Assembly: GCA_963791325.1 (NCBI GenBank) | Contig: CAWBRU010000022.1 | Location: 270,491-334,490 of the forward strand | Source of the DNA: JBEVJK01 sp963791325 | GTDB lineage: Bacteria > Pseudomonadota > Alphaproteobacteria > Rhizobiales > Rhizobiaceae | Length of the DNA stretch: 64,000 nucleotides | Reading direction: 5' to 3' | Part shown: piece after piece, positions 50,927 to 59,880 of the stretch | How the letters are laid out: each line of letters starts with the position of its first letter | How positions within the stretch are numbered: position 1 is the first letter of the stretch | Position numbers and translations under genes: made by a program | The notes under the pieces: generated by a model | Databases searched by the model: none | What the model was told of the DNA's origin: nothing | The model's input: only the letters and a program-made list of their open reading frames with translations

Positions 50927-51298
50927 TCAATTCGGACGCGCTCTAGAACGGCAACCTCGGCCACCCATTGGCCGGGATGGAATTCGGAACTGGCTCGGCG
51001 GCTCGACCCCAAGATGCTTCGCACGAATCCGCGCGACCTTGGCCTTCTCGGCCACGTCGCGTTTGGTCTTCTCTCTGTGGATTTTGCCCCGAAGGATCGG
51101 AGCTAAATTTGATTCGCGGTTCTCACCACCATTGATCAACGCATTGACGTGATCCACGTCCCAACGGTCGCCGGCAGTGATCTTGCGGCCGCTCCAGTGA
51201 CAGCGGCCACCATACGCCTCAAACACCCGAATCTTAACCCTAGGAGGAACAGGTGTGTCGTGCGTCGCGCCGATCCACTCCGGCAGGTTTCTAGGCAT
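50927..51298 (-). CDS. HNH endonuclease
   Basis: The 123-residue protein starts MPRNLPEWIGATHDTPVPPR. The HNH core is VFEAYGGRCHWSGRKI, DVDHVNALINGGENRESNLAPIL with the His-Asn pair, and IHREKTKRDVAEK. It is the small phage-type HNH family. The ATG (51298) overlaps the end of the upstream bet gene by eight bases, which places it in the phage recombination module. A terminase-associated or DNA-processing role is usual for such nucleases, but the precise one is unknown. Confidence 0.75.
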   Translation of the reverse strand: MPRNLPEWIGATHDTPVPPRVKIRVFEAYGGRCHWSGRKITAGDRWDVDHVNALINGGENRESNLAPILRGKIHREKTKRDVAEKAKVARIRAKHLGVEPPSQFRIPSRPMGGRGCRSRARPN

Positions 51299-52214
51299 GT
51301 GAATTCTGCCGAAGCTCTTCGAGCTGCTTCGAGATGTTGAGACCGGCGGCCTTATCAAGGCCGAAGAAGGTTCGCAAGGCTATGCGCTGTTGTTCGGCCC
51401 AATCGAGCACAGAAGCAGGATTTTCTTTGGAGCGCTCGTGGATGAACCGCGACACCGCATCGTAGAACTCGGCTTGCGGGATAGCAGATAGCCCCTTGCC
51501 GTCCCAAAGATCTATTATGATCGTTCCCATAGCGGGCTGAGTTCTGTCTCGGATACGCTGCCGTCGTGCTTCCTCGGCAGCTTCCGATGGCGTGGCATCG
51601 ATCAGCCGAACCTTATCCAGTTCGTCTTCAGAGTAGACGTTGGCCAGATTCTCAGGCCATCCGAGACGAAGAGCTGCAGCTTCGCAGCATTTGATGAACT
51701 GGCCTCTTGGTCTGGCCGGCCATGGCGTGCGACCGTCAAGCCAACGGTCCCCGACGTCATTTTTGCGAATCGGCGCTATCTCGTCCCAGAACACTTGGCC
51801 TATCACGGGGTGCCAGCCGCCATAAGCGTAGCGGTAAGGCGACACCACGCCTTCTATGATGCCGTGTGGATTGGCCTGTGGATGCTTTGCAGTCTCGTCG
51901 CAGACAAGTCGGGCTGGCTTGTCATCCGGCCGGTACGTCCCCGAACGGTCGGCTACAGCCCGCAAGCCCGCAATGGTTGTGACTATCGCAATGTGCCGCT
52001 TATCGGGAGAGTTCCTGTTCAGTACGATGGCGCAGACCTGTCTCGAGAGCGGTGACAGCCCCAGTGCTTGGCTTGCTTCGATGAAATAGTCGAACTCACG
52101 CCTGTTGAGATCGCGGTTCATGTCCCACACTAGATCAAGTTGCTTCGGCGTAAGCCTGAACTGCGCCAGCGCCGATGGTGGCGGCACGAGAGTGGGCCGG
52201 TGGTTCGTTTCCAT
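51291..52214 (-). CDS. bet: Phage recombination protein Bet (RecT-like annealing protein)
   Basis: The 307-residue protein has the Bet/RecT hallmarks: RREFDYFIEASQALGLSPLSRQVCAIV, IVTTIAGLRAVADRSGTY and GRPRGQFIKCCEAAALRLGWPENLANVYSEDEL. These fit the single-strand annealing family to which lambda Redbeta belongs. It follows the Gp157-like gene with one base between. The frame is undamaged, unlike its neighbours outside the module. Confidence 0.85.
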   Translation of the reverse strand: METNHRPTLVPPPSALAQFRLTPKQLDLVWDMNRDLNRREFDYFIEASQALGLSPLSRQVCAIVLNRNSPDKRHIAIVTTIAGLRAVADRSGTYRPDDKPARLVCDETAKHPQANPHGIIEGVVSPYRYAYGGWHPVIGQVFWDEIAPIRKNDVGDRWLDGRTPWPARPRGQFIKCCEAAALRLGWPENLANVYSEDELDKVRLIDATPSEAAEEARRQRIRDRTQPAMGTIIIDLWDGKGLSAIPQAEFYDAVSRFIHERSKENPASVLDWAEQQRIALRTFFGLDKAAGLNISKQLEELRQNSHA

Positions 52215-52215
52215 T

Positions 52216-52812
52216 TTAGTTGACCGTTATCGCGACTGAGATGTCTCCATTGTCGAGGTGGCAGCCGGGGACCTCCGGATACTCGCGATCGATCTCGGCC
52301 CTACGCTCAGCTCGTTCTTCGCTTGTTCGGCACTGGGAGATGCCGTCTAACAACTTGCGACGCTGATTGAGGTACTTGCGTATCGCCGGGACATCGAGAG
52401 TCGGATCTGCAGCCTTCCAAAATTTGCTCGGTATGTCCGCTTCCTCATCGATCACCACACTAGGCTCGATGTCGAAGGAGCGGACCGAGGCAAGTTCATT
52501 CCTGAACTTGCGCGAGGGTAGCCCATGAACTACTGATGCGAGTAGCACCCGTAGGCGGGACGCACGGCTCTCCAGACGCTTCCGACGGTCGACCACTCTC
52601 TTTGAGTATGCCTTCAGTCCGGAGACGCTTGCCTCATCCTCGACGATCAACGTGACCAGCTTTGAGACAAAGCGATCTAGCGATAGCTCCCCTTCGATCA
52701 TATCCGACAGTAGCTCTTGATCGTCTTCGCCGCAGATCGACTTGAGATGGGCAATTCCCGCCTGCAGTTCGAGAGCTTGTGCGTAGGCAGATCGTTCCGG
52801 ACTGGCGTTCAT
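52216..52812 (-). CDS. Siphovirus Gp157-like protein
   Basis: The 198-residue protein opens MNASPERSAYAQALELQAGIA and has long helices, including IEGELSLDRFVSKLVTLIVEDE and KAYSKRVVDRRKRLESRASRLRVLLASV. A central beta segment, ASVRSFDIEPSVVIDEEADIPSKFWKAADPTLD, is the Gp157 hallmark. Gp157 proteins sit beside phage annealing proteins and may act on a host nuclease or recombination. Start ATG 52812 is supported by the length. It begins the three-gene module gp157-bet-HNH. Confidence 0.7.
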   Translation of the reverse strand: MNASPERSAYAQALELQAGIAHLKSICGEDDQELLSDMIEGELSLDRFVSKLVTLIVEDEASVSGLKAYSKRVVDRRKRLESRASRLRVLLASVVHGLPSRKFRNELASVRSFDIEPSVVIDEEADIPSKFWKAADPTLDVPAIRKYLNQRRKLLDGISQCRTSEERAERRAEIDREYPEVPGCHLDNGDISVAITVN

Positions 52813-53040
52813 GGGTTGCTCCGCGTGTTGTAGCCGATATTGGTTTCCCAGCGAGGCGGTTTACTCCAGGCGACGTGCACTCACAGCGGTGGCCACCTCG
52901 CAACCAATCTGGTCTATCACTGAACCAGGCCGTGATACCGACACGATTAGACTACACTGCCATGCCGGACGATTTCGTCAATTGTACCTCAGGGATCGTT
53001 TCATAGATGCTAGGAGTATTATACGAGTAGCAGAATGTTC

Positions 53041-53326
53041 GTAGCGAACAGATCCGGGCCGCGCGTGCCCTGTTGCGTATGGGAGCAGACAGCGATTTGG
53101 CCGCCGCTTCCAAGGTCTCTCTCGCCTTCAATCAAACGCCTGGAAGCGCGGCCTGGCATGCTCGCAGCTCAAATGCGCACTGTAGAGGCACTGGTCGGTG
53201 CGTTGGAGCGGGCTGGGGCAATGTTTCGTGGAGGAGAACGGCGGAGGCCCAGGCGTCAGGTTGCGGAAAGTGTTGCCCGACGGACACAGGCCGCCCGAAC
53301 GCGCTGGATGCGAGGCGACAATCTAA
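53041..53326 (+). pseudogene. XRE-type helix-turn-helix regulator, frameshifted
   Basis: Three frames carry consecutive blocks of a familiar small rhizobial regulator: EQIRAARALLRMGADSDLAAASKVS, then IKRLEARPGMLAAQMRTVEALVGALERAG and finally VEENGGGPGVRLRKVLP. Two frame changes (about 53120 and 53220) break the helix-turn-helix from the C-terminus. A complete protein would be about 90 residues. It faces away from the phage module and could once have controlled it. Confidence 0.6.
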
Positions 53327-53612
53327 TTGAGGGTCTCCCGCGCACCAAAGGGCTCAGGTCGAGCCCATCCACCTAGATTAGCTAGCTTAGAACGCCAAGT
53401 TTCGATCTTTGCACACCGTGATAGCGCAAATGGAGGGTGGAGCCACACCTATGGCGCGGTATGTTCACGCGACTCGGCCGTTGAAGGACACGACAGTCGT
53501 CGCGCACGTTCTGGAAGACAGTAGCTAGCCATGCTCCCGAAGTTCTGAACCTCAGCAAAGTGAGCCGCGAGCAAAGCCCTTCGCAGGCACGGCCGCGAAT
53601 CGCGCGACACGC

Positions 53613-54416
53613 GACGATTGGCGGCCGCTGTTCGCCGCCTTTCCCACGATCGCGCTGGTCGCCAACAGCGAAGAGGTCGACATCGCCGCGCTGCGCAAGG
53701 AGCTGCCGGACGACACGCTGTTCGTGTTCTTCAACAAGGTCTACAAGGTGCTCGACGGGCCCTTCGACGGCCATTCCCTGCTCGCGGTGCGCAGCGGCAC
53801 CGGCGGACCCAACATCCTCAGCCGCGGCGAGGTGGGGCGGGTGACCGGCTACTTTCCCGAAGATCGGTTCCTCGGCATTTTGTGCATGCGCACGGCTGCG
53901 ATCGAGAAGGTGACGCCGGCGAGCGCCTTCGGCGGGGTGCCGACCGGCCAGCTCGACCTTGCCGACTATTTCGTGGATTTTTACCCGCCCGACCACCTGC
54001 CGAGCTCCGGCTTTGCCCTGGCGGTGTGGCTCGCGGAACTCGAGCTCGGCCGGCCGATCGTGCTCGCCGGCTTTTCGGCCAAGCGCAGCGAGCGCTGGAA
54101 GATTTTCGACGTTCACGATTGGACCTTCGAGCAGATCGTGCAGCGGCTGTTGGCGCGCGCCGGCCGCCTGACTTTGGCCAATGCGCCGCCGCCGCATGCC
54201 TATGCCCAGGTGCTGGCCCGCTTTCCGGAGTTTTCCGCCGAGAACCTGTCGCTGGCGGCCAGCGAGATCCTGTCGGAGCGCCTGGAAGGCGCCAATGCGG
54301 AGATCGGCAAGCTGATCGCCACCACCAGCGTCAACCGCTCGGTGGAGAGACTGGTGCGTGGCCTGAAGCCGGTCGAGGGCCTGGTGCGCCGCTTCAAGCG
54401 CCGCAATCGGCGCTAG
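53613..54416 (+). CDS. Glycosyltransferase family 29-like protein, start missing
   Basis: The open frame runs from a stop at 53526 to 54414 without any ATG, GTG or TTG until 53724. The recognisable part begins at 53613: DDWRPLFAAFPTIALVANSEEVD, then LFVFFNKVYKVLDGPFDGHSLL, FLGILCMRTAAIEKVTP, GQLDLADYFVDFYPPDHLPS and RSERWKIFDVHDWTFEQIV. These blocks match a rhizobial family similar to GT29 sialyltransferase-like proteins, sometimes annotated as KDO-related. The N-terminal end was probably lost or altered at the island edge. A role in surface polysaccharide fits the neighbours. Confidence 0.6.
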   Translation, partial: DDWRPLFAAFPTIALVANSEEVDIAALRKELPDDTLFVFFNKVYKVLDGPFDGHSLLAVRSGTGGPNILSRGEVGRVTGYFPEDRFLGILCMRTAAIEKVTPASAFGGVPTGQLDLADYFVDFYPPDHLPSSGFALAVWLAELELGRPIVLAGFSAKRSERWKIFDVHDWTFEQIVQRLLARAGRLTLANAPPPHAYAQVLARFPEFSAENLSLAASEILSERLEGANAEIGKLIATTSVNRSVERLVRGLKPVEGLVRRFKRRNRR

Positions 54417-54453
54417 CGGCGATCCGCGGCGACCCGGAGCGTCCTGACCGTCC

Positions 54454-55464
54454 ATGCCGCCGACCGCCGCATCCTCCTGCTTCTTCCTGGCCGCGGACCA
54501 GAACTATTTTCCCTATGCCTGCCTGGCGGCGTTGCGCGCCGGCGAGCTGAGTGCCGGTCCGATCGACGGCTACATCCTCCATGTCGGCGCGGCCGAGGCC
54601 GATCTTTCGCTCGCGCGGCGGCTGCTTGACGGGCGTGTCGGCCTGGTCGATGCGGCGGAGCTGCTCGGCGGGCTCGCCGTCCGCTATGACGGGCGGATCA
54701 CCAAGGCCTCTTATCTCAGGCTGTTTGCCGACCTGGTGCCGGAGCTCGCCGCCTATCGGCGCGTCGTCTATCTCGACTGCGACGTGCTCCTCAACCGCGA
54801 TCCCGCCCAGCTCGCGGCGATCCCGTTTTCCACCCCGCTGCTGGCCGCCCACGACCTCACCGCCTATTACGACCTCGGCTATCGCGACCGGCTGCCCGTC
54901 GCCCCGGGCGCGCCCTATTTCAATGCCGGCGTGCTCGTCTTCGACATGCCGACGGTGCGGCAGGCGGGCCTGCTCGAGGCCGGCCGCCGCTTTGCCGAGG
55001 ATTTTCCCGAGCGCTGCGTCCAGCATGATCAGGATGCGCTCAATGTCGCCTTCGAGGGGCAATGGCGCACGCTCGATCCGCTGTGGAACGCGATGACCAA
55101 CCTTCACTGGATGCCGCCCTTTGCCGAGACCTTCGCCCGGCACTTCAGCGGCAGGAAGCCGTGGGCGAAGACCCCGCTCGGCGTCGAGCCCGAGGCGCTC
55201 GCCATCTACCGCCGCCTGGCGGCCGGCACCCCCTGGGCCGCGCGGTTCCAGCCGCCGCCGCGCCTGGCCGGCGTGACGGCTGCGGCCAAGCGGCTCGAGC
55301 GCACCGCCACGGGGGCATTCGCCCAGCTCAGCCGCAACCCGCGGCGGCTGCGCCGTGCGCGCTTCAACGCAGAGCTTGCCGCGATCTGGCGCATGCTGGC
55401 CGACGACGCGGCGGCCGGCCGCCCGGCGCGCGCCTTTCCGGAACGGGTGTTCGGGCTGGTGTAG
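54454..55464 (+). CDS. Glycosyltransferase family 8
   Basis: The 336-residue protein has the GT8 layout: an N-terminal beta strand SCFFLAADQNYFPYACLAALR, the metal-binding DxD in YRRVVYLDCDVLLNRDP, and HDLTAYYDLGYRDRLPVAPGAPYFNAGVLVFDM with HDQDALNVAF. These are the nucleotide-sugar and acceptor regions. The ATG at 54454 is at a normal distance after the upstream stop (37 bases). GT8 enzymes transfer galactose or glucose, often onto lipopolysaccharide cores or capsule. The sugar is not readable. Confidence 0.85.
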   Translation: MPPTAASSCFFLAADQNYFPYACLAALRAGELSAGPIDGYILHVGAAEADLSLARRLLDGRVGLVDAAELLGGLAVRYDGRITKASYLRLFADLVPELAAYRRVVYLDCDVLLNRDPAQLAAIPFSTPLLAAHDLTAYYDLGYRDRLPVAPGAPYFNAGVLVFDMPTVRQAGLLEAGRRFAEDFPERCVQHDQDALNVAFEGQWRTLDPLWNAMTNLHWMPPFAETFARHFSGRKPWAKTPLGVEPEALAIYRRLAAGTPWAARFQPPPRLAGVTAAAKRLERTATGAFAQLSRNPRRLRRARFNAELAAIWRMLADDAAAGRPARAFPERVFGLV

Positions 55465-55629
55465 GGGGATGAGAGGGCCGCGCGCCAATTCTCATCTGCA
55501 GGCGGGGCGACGGATATCCACAAGTTCCTCGGAGGACCGAGTGCCGAGTGACCGTGCAAGCTCTACATCCTAAGGCGCGCAGCGCAGGAGGCGATGTCGG
55601 ATCGATAGCAGGAGGAAAATTGGTGAGCG

Positions 55630-55980
55630 ATGGAAACCAGGGAGAAGCTGCGCAAGATGGAACGTGGTGTCCGTTTGCTGAGGCGCAAGCTCGTCCTCAG
55701 CCTGGCTCCCCGCGCGCTGCGCCACCCGCGTCCGTTCGCGGGTCCGGTCTTGATCGTCGGCTCAGCCCCGATCTCGCATCTGCCGGCCGGCTTCGACGAG
55801 CGATTCTCCGTCATCACCATCAATGGATCTCAGACAGTGACCGCCGGTTGGGGGCTCGGACCACCCGATGTTACGTTTCTGCAGCCCAATCAGGTCGAAG
55901 GGACGACGGACAACGCGCGCGCCGTGCGCACCGTGCTCTGCGGACAACGAACGCGGCTTCTCTATGTGCTGCGATGGTAA
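55630..55980 (+). pseudogene. Rhizobial glycosylation-associated family, 3' part lost or shifted
   Basis: The frame gives 116 residues: METREKLRKMERGVRLLRRKLV, then GPVLIVGSAPISHLPAGFDERFSVITINGSQTV, LGPPDVTFLQPNQVEGTTDNARAVRTVL and LLYVLRW, then a stop. The VGSAPISRLP and NGSQSV region and the VEGT motif recall rhizobial proteins of 250-300 residues. Here the frame ends early and I could not find the continuation with confidence. AGGAGG lies upstream but is closer to a GTG at 55623 in another frame. Confidence 0.5.
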
Positions 55981-56857
55981 GCACAGTCTGGACCGGCTGC
56001 AAGATCGCGGACCGGCGGACGGACCATGTCGAAGATCGGAAACGGCGCAGGAAATGTTGCCCGACGCGTAGATCACTGCGCGCACATCGGTCGTGGCGCC
56101 GGGCGGCACACGCCCGACGGAACCTTGCAGAGCCGGGGCATCGGGTTCTATGCCAATCCTGCCGGCTCCGGTCGCATTCGGATCGGAGATGCCCAGCCAA
56201 GTGCCCGAAGCAGGCGCCGGATTGCAGGTCGTTTCCGATAGGCGCCGGAAGACTTCACGTCGGATCAATCGATCCCGACAAGGCAAGGGCGATTGTGCTC
56301 GAGGCTCACTGGTGGGATTCCACGGCAACTACTGGGAGGATTACCGCACCGCTGTTCGAGCGACCGGCGTTCGGTCTCGCCACAGAAGGCGACAACGCAC
56401 AACCCGGCCGCGATCGAAGTCGCAGCGTAGCTGATGAAGCTGTCTCTCCGCCGTACAAGCTTGAGTACGCTGCACGTGTCGAAAACGGGCGCCGGGAGGA
56501 CTGGCAAAAGGGCCGTTCAACGTGGGAAGCGCGTGCATGGCGGCGTCTGTGCTCAAGACCGAGGCCGGTGAGGCTCGCAGGGCGAGGCATTGATTTCGCT
56601 GGCATTCAGACACGCACAGATTGCCGGTGGTCTAGATCAATGGTCTGTCGACTATGCAGCCTACGTTCCTTATCTCGGCGCTGTACTGGTGGCGCTCGAT
56701 GCCGAGTACAAGGCGCTTCGACCCGCCTTTCAAGACTTGAAGCATTGCTGGACCTGGTCTGAAGCGACGCCTTGCAATTCGGACTGGAGCGTTCCGGTCG
56801 CCGCGGCGCGCCGTCTAGCGATGAGCTGCGGCAAGCCGGCGCGGCAAGGATGACGGC
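55981..56857. other. Region with no intact gene
   Basis: No frame shows a recognisable domain. A stretch near 56590-56750 (VDYAAYVPYLGAVLVALDAEYKALR) looks protein-like but has no start and no family. It may be the broken end of the upstream gene or part of a lost gene. Confidence 0.35.
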
Positions 56858-57869
56858 TCAGACCCCGTAATAGTCGCGGTACCAGGCGACGAAGCGGCGC
56901 ACGCCTTCCTCGATCGGGGTGCTGCGGCGCAAAGCCGGTGGCCTCGGTGAGCGCGTCGATGTCGGCATAGGTGCGCGGCACGTCGCCGGGCTGCAGCGGC
57001 AGCAGCTTCATCTCGGCCTTGCGGCCGGTCGCCTTCTCGATGCAGGCGATGAAATGGAGCAGCTCGACCGGCTGGTTGTTGCCGATGTTGTAGAGCCGGT
57101 AGGGCGCGGACGACGTCGCCGGATCGGGATGGGCGCCGCTCCAGGCCGGATCGGGCGTCGCGACCTTGTCCAGCGTGCGCACCACGCCTTCGACGATGTC
57201 GTCGATATAGGTGAAGTCGCGCGCATGCTCGCCGAAATTGAAGACCTCGATCGGCTCGCCGGCGAGGATCTTGCGGGTGAACAGGAACAGCGACATGTCG
57301 GGCCGGCCCCACGGCCCGTAGACGGTGAAGAAGCGCAGGCCGGTAACCGGCAGATCGGTAGAGGTGGGCGTAGGAATGGGCCATCAGCTCATTGGCCTTC
57401 TTGGTCGCCGCATAGAGGCTGAGCGGATGATCGACATTGTCGTGCACGCTGAACGGCATCGTCGTGTTGGCGCCATAGACCGAACTCGACGAGGCATAGA
57501 CCAGGTGCTCGACGCCGTGGTGGCGGCAGCCTTCGAGGATGTTGAGGAAGCCGACCAGATTGCTGTCGACATAGCTGTGCGGGTTGGTGAAGCCGTAGCG
57601 GACGCCGGCCTGGGCGGCGAGGTGCACGACCCGCGCCGGCCGGTCGCTCGGAAAAGATCGCATCGATGGCGCCGCGATCCTCGAGGTCGGCCTCGACGAA
57701 GCGGAAGTTGGTGCCGGCCTGCCAGCCGCGCCAGCCGCGCCTGCTTGAGCCCGACGTCATAGTAATCGTTGAGGTTGTCGAGGCCGATCACCTCGTCGCC
57801 ACGATCAAGCAGCGCCTGCGCCGTCTGCGCTCCGATGAAGCCGGCCGCGCCGGTGACGAGAACCTTCAT
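56858..57869 (-). pseudogene. NAD-dependent epimerase (UDP-glucuronate 4-epimerase type), frameshifted
   Basis: The blocks of an extended SDR run in order from ATG 57869: MKVLVTGAAGFIGAQTAQALLDRG, the family-typical DNLNDYYDVGLKQARL, FRFVEADLED, VVHLAAQAGVRYGF, the YAASSSVYG-type VYASSSSVYGANTTMPF, YAATKKANELMAHSY and LRFFTVYGPWGRPDMS. Four frame changes occur (about 57725, 57650, 57355 and 56935), each one base gained. The total is 337 codons plus one base, which is right if repaired. It probably acts with the dehydrogenase gene upstream, which it overlaps (ATGA). Confidence 0.75.
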
Positions 57870-59209
57870 GGCTGCTCCTCGCCGATTCCTGCCTTCGGCC
57901 CGATCTTCGCCGCGCTCACAGGCGGGCGTCGCTCTGCTGCGACCGGCAGGACCTGCTTGACGTCATAGAGCAATGCCGCCCGGGACCAGCAATTGCGCTG
58001 AGCCGCTCGCCGCCGAGCGCCTGGAACTCGGCATGGCGCACGGCCAGCACCACCGCGTCGAAGCGATCCTGCGGGAGTTCCGCGGCAAGGGCAATGCCGT
58101 AGGCGGCCTCGGCCTCGGCGGGATCGGCGTGCGGGTCGAACACGGTCACCTGCGCCGACCAGGTCGCCCAGCGCGGCCACCAGATCGGCGACCTTGGTGT
58201 TGCGGATGTCGGGGCAGTTCTCTTTGAAGGTCAGTCCCATGACCAGCACGCGCGCCCGCGACACCTCGATCTTGCGCTTGAGCATCGCCTTGACGATGTC
58301 GGTCGCCACCCATTCGCGCCATGCCGTCATTGATGCGCCGGCCGGCCAGGATCATCTCCGGGTGAAAGCCGATCGATTGGGCCTTGTGCGTGAGGTAGTA
58401 CGGATCGACGCCGATGCAGTGGCCGCCGACCAGGCCGGGCGTATAGGCGTGGAAGTTCCATTTGGTGCCGGCGGCCGCGAGCACCTCGCGGGTCTCGAGC
58501 CCGAGGCGGCTGAACAGCTGCGCCAGCTCGTTGACCAGCGCGATGTTGACGTCGCGCTGGATGTTCTCGATCACCTTCGAGGCTTCGGCGACGCGGATCG
58601 AGCTCGCCCGGTGGGTGCCGGCGCTGACGACCCGCGCGTAGACGGCATCGACGAGGTCGGCGGCCTCGGGCGTGGAGCCGGAGGTGACCTTGACGATGTC
58701 GGCCAGCCGATGGGTCGGATCGCCGGGATTGATGCGCTCGGGCGAATAGCCGACGAAGAAATCCGTGTTGAAGACGAGGCCTGATGCCCGCGCGAGGATC
58801 GGGACGCAGACCTCCTCGGTCACGCCGGGATAGACGGTGAATTCGTAGACCACGACGTCGCCGCGCGACAGCGCCTGGCCGACGGTCTCGGAGGCGCTGA
58901 TCAGCGCGCCGAGATCGGGCTGCAGCGCTTGGTTGACCGGCGTCGGCACGGTGACGATGAAGAAGTTGGCGCCGCGCAGCTCTTGCGGATCGGCCGAGAA
59001 CCGTGAGCCGCTGCGCCGCCGACAAGCGCCGCGCGTCGACCTCGCGGGTCCGGTCGATAGCCGCGCTCCAGCTCCGCGTATGCGCTCGCGCGTCGATGTC
59101 GAAGCCAAGCACCGGAAAGTGCCGGGCCATCTCCACCGCGAGCGGCAGGCCGACATAGCCGAGGCCGACGATGCCGATGCGCACACTCGTCGATTGGCCG
59201 CAGCGCCAT
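57866..59209 (-). pseudogene. UDP-sugar dehydrogenase (WbpO/TviB type), frameshifted
   Basis: The blocks follow the nucleotide-sugar dehydrogenase family: VRIGIVGLGYVGLPLAVEMA, TVPTPVNQALQPDL, VYEFTVYPGVTEEVCVPIL, FVGYSPERINPGDPTHRL, AEASKVIENIQRDVNIALVNELAQL and the catalytic Cys in LVGGHCIGVDPYYLT, then VMGLTFKENCPDIRNTK. The start can be ATG 59209 if one base is removed after CTG. Several frame changes occur (about 59195, 59060, 59000, 58320, 58150). The family oxidises UDP-GlcNAc or UDP-GalNAc to the uronate. It overlaps the start of the epimerase gene. Confidence 0.75.
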
Positions 59210-59298
59210 GACAATCTCCCCGTCGAAACCGGCCGTTCCTGATCGACGTTTAACGGACGTCTAATTGCAGCCACCTCGTAACACAAGCAGACTGCCGC

Positions 59299-59877
59299 TC
59301 AGCGAAGCGCCGCGTCTCCGCGCCCCTTGCCGAACACCGTATCGAGGAGGAGCTTAAGATCGCCGAAGAAGCTCTGTCCGTCGACATAGCCGCGGTCGGC
59401 GGTGGCGAGCTCGGCTGGCGTCGACATGTCGATCCCGGCAAGCTGGGCGGGGCCGGTGATGCCGGGCCGCACGGCAAAGACGCCGAGCGCCCGGCGGGCC
59501 AGGATTACGTCGGTCTGACTGGGCAGGCAGGGCCTGGGACCGACCAGGCTCATCTCGCCAAGCAGCACGTTGAGGAGCTGCGGGAGTTCGTCGAGCTTGC
59601 TCGATCGCAGCCGTCGCCCGAGCGGCGTGATCCAGCGCGCGCCGACTTCGTGCGAGCCGGCCACCGGCGCATCCGTGGCCATGGTGCGGAATTTGTAACA
59701 GCGGAACGGCCGTTCACCACGGCCGACCCGCGGCTGGATAAAGAGAGCCGGGCCGGGCGAGGAACGGCGGATGAGAACCGTGACGGCCGCAATGACCGGC
59801 GCCAAGACGATGAGCGCAACCGCCGCGACTGAGATGTCGAACAGGCGCTTGGCCGCATGTCTAACAACGACATGCAC
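59299..59877 (-). CDS. Undecaprenyl-phosphate sugar phosphotransferase (small monotopic type)
   Basis: The 192-residue protein has one N-terminal hydrophobic segment (RLFDISVAAVALIVLAPVIAAVTVL) and then the bacterial sugar transferase motifs. They are RRSSPGPALFIQPRVGRGERPF, CYKFRTM, the catalytic-region DELPQLLNVLLGEMSLVGPRP and RPGITGPAQLAG. The length matches PglC-like small phosphoglycosyl transferases rather than the large WcaJ type. It transfers the first sugar phosphate to undecaprenyl phosphate at the membrane and so starts polymer assembly. It is intact and lies 90 bases from the dehydrogenase gene on the same strand. Confidence 0.9.
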   Translation of the reverse strand: MHVVVRHAAKRLFDISVAAVALIVLAPVIAAVTVLIRRSSPGPALFIQPRVGRGERPFRCYKFRTMATDAPVAGSHEVGARWITPLGRRLRSSKLDELPQLLNVLLGEMSLVGPRPCLPSQTDVILARRALGVFAVRPGITGPAQLAGIDMSTPAELATADRGYVDGQSFFGDLKLLLDTVFGKGRGDAALR

Positions 59878-59880
59878 GAG

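Noticed and set aside
48577..53580. A functional prophage
   Set aside because: No integrase, terminase, capsid, tail or lysis genes were recognised. Only the recombination module is intact.
55762..56328. Minus-strand open frame with GISDPNATGAGRIG
   Set aside because: It overlaps the recognisable plus-strand gene at 55630-55980 and shows no known domain. Treated as a chance frame.
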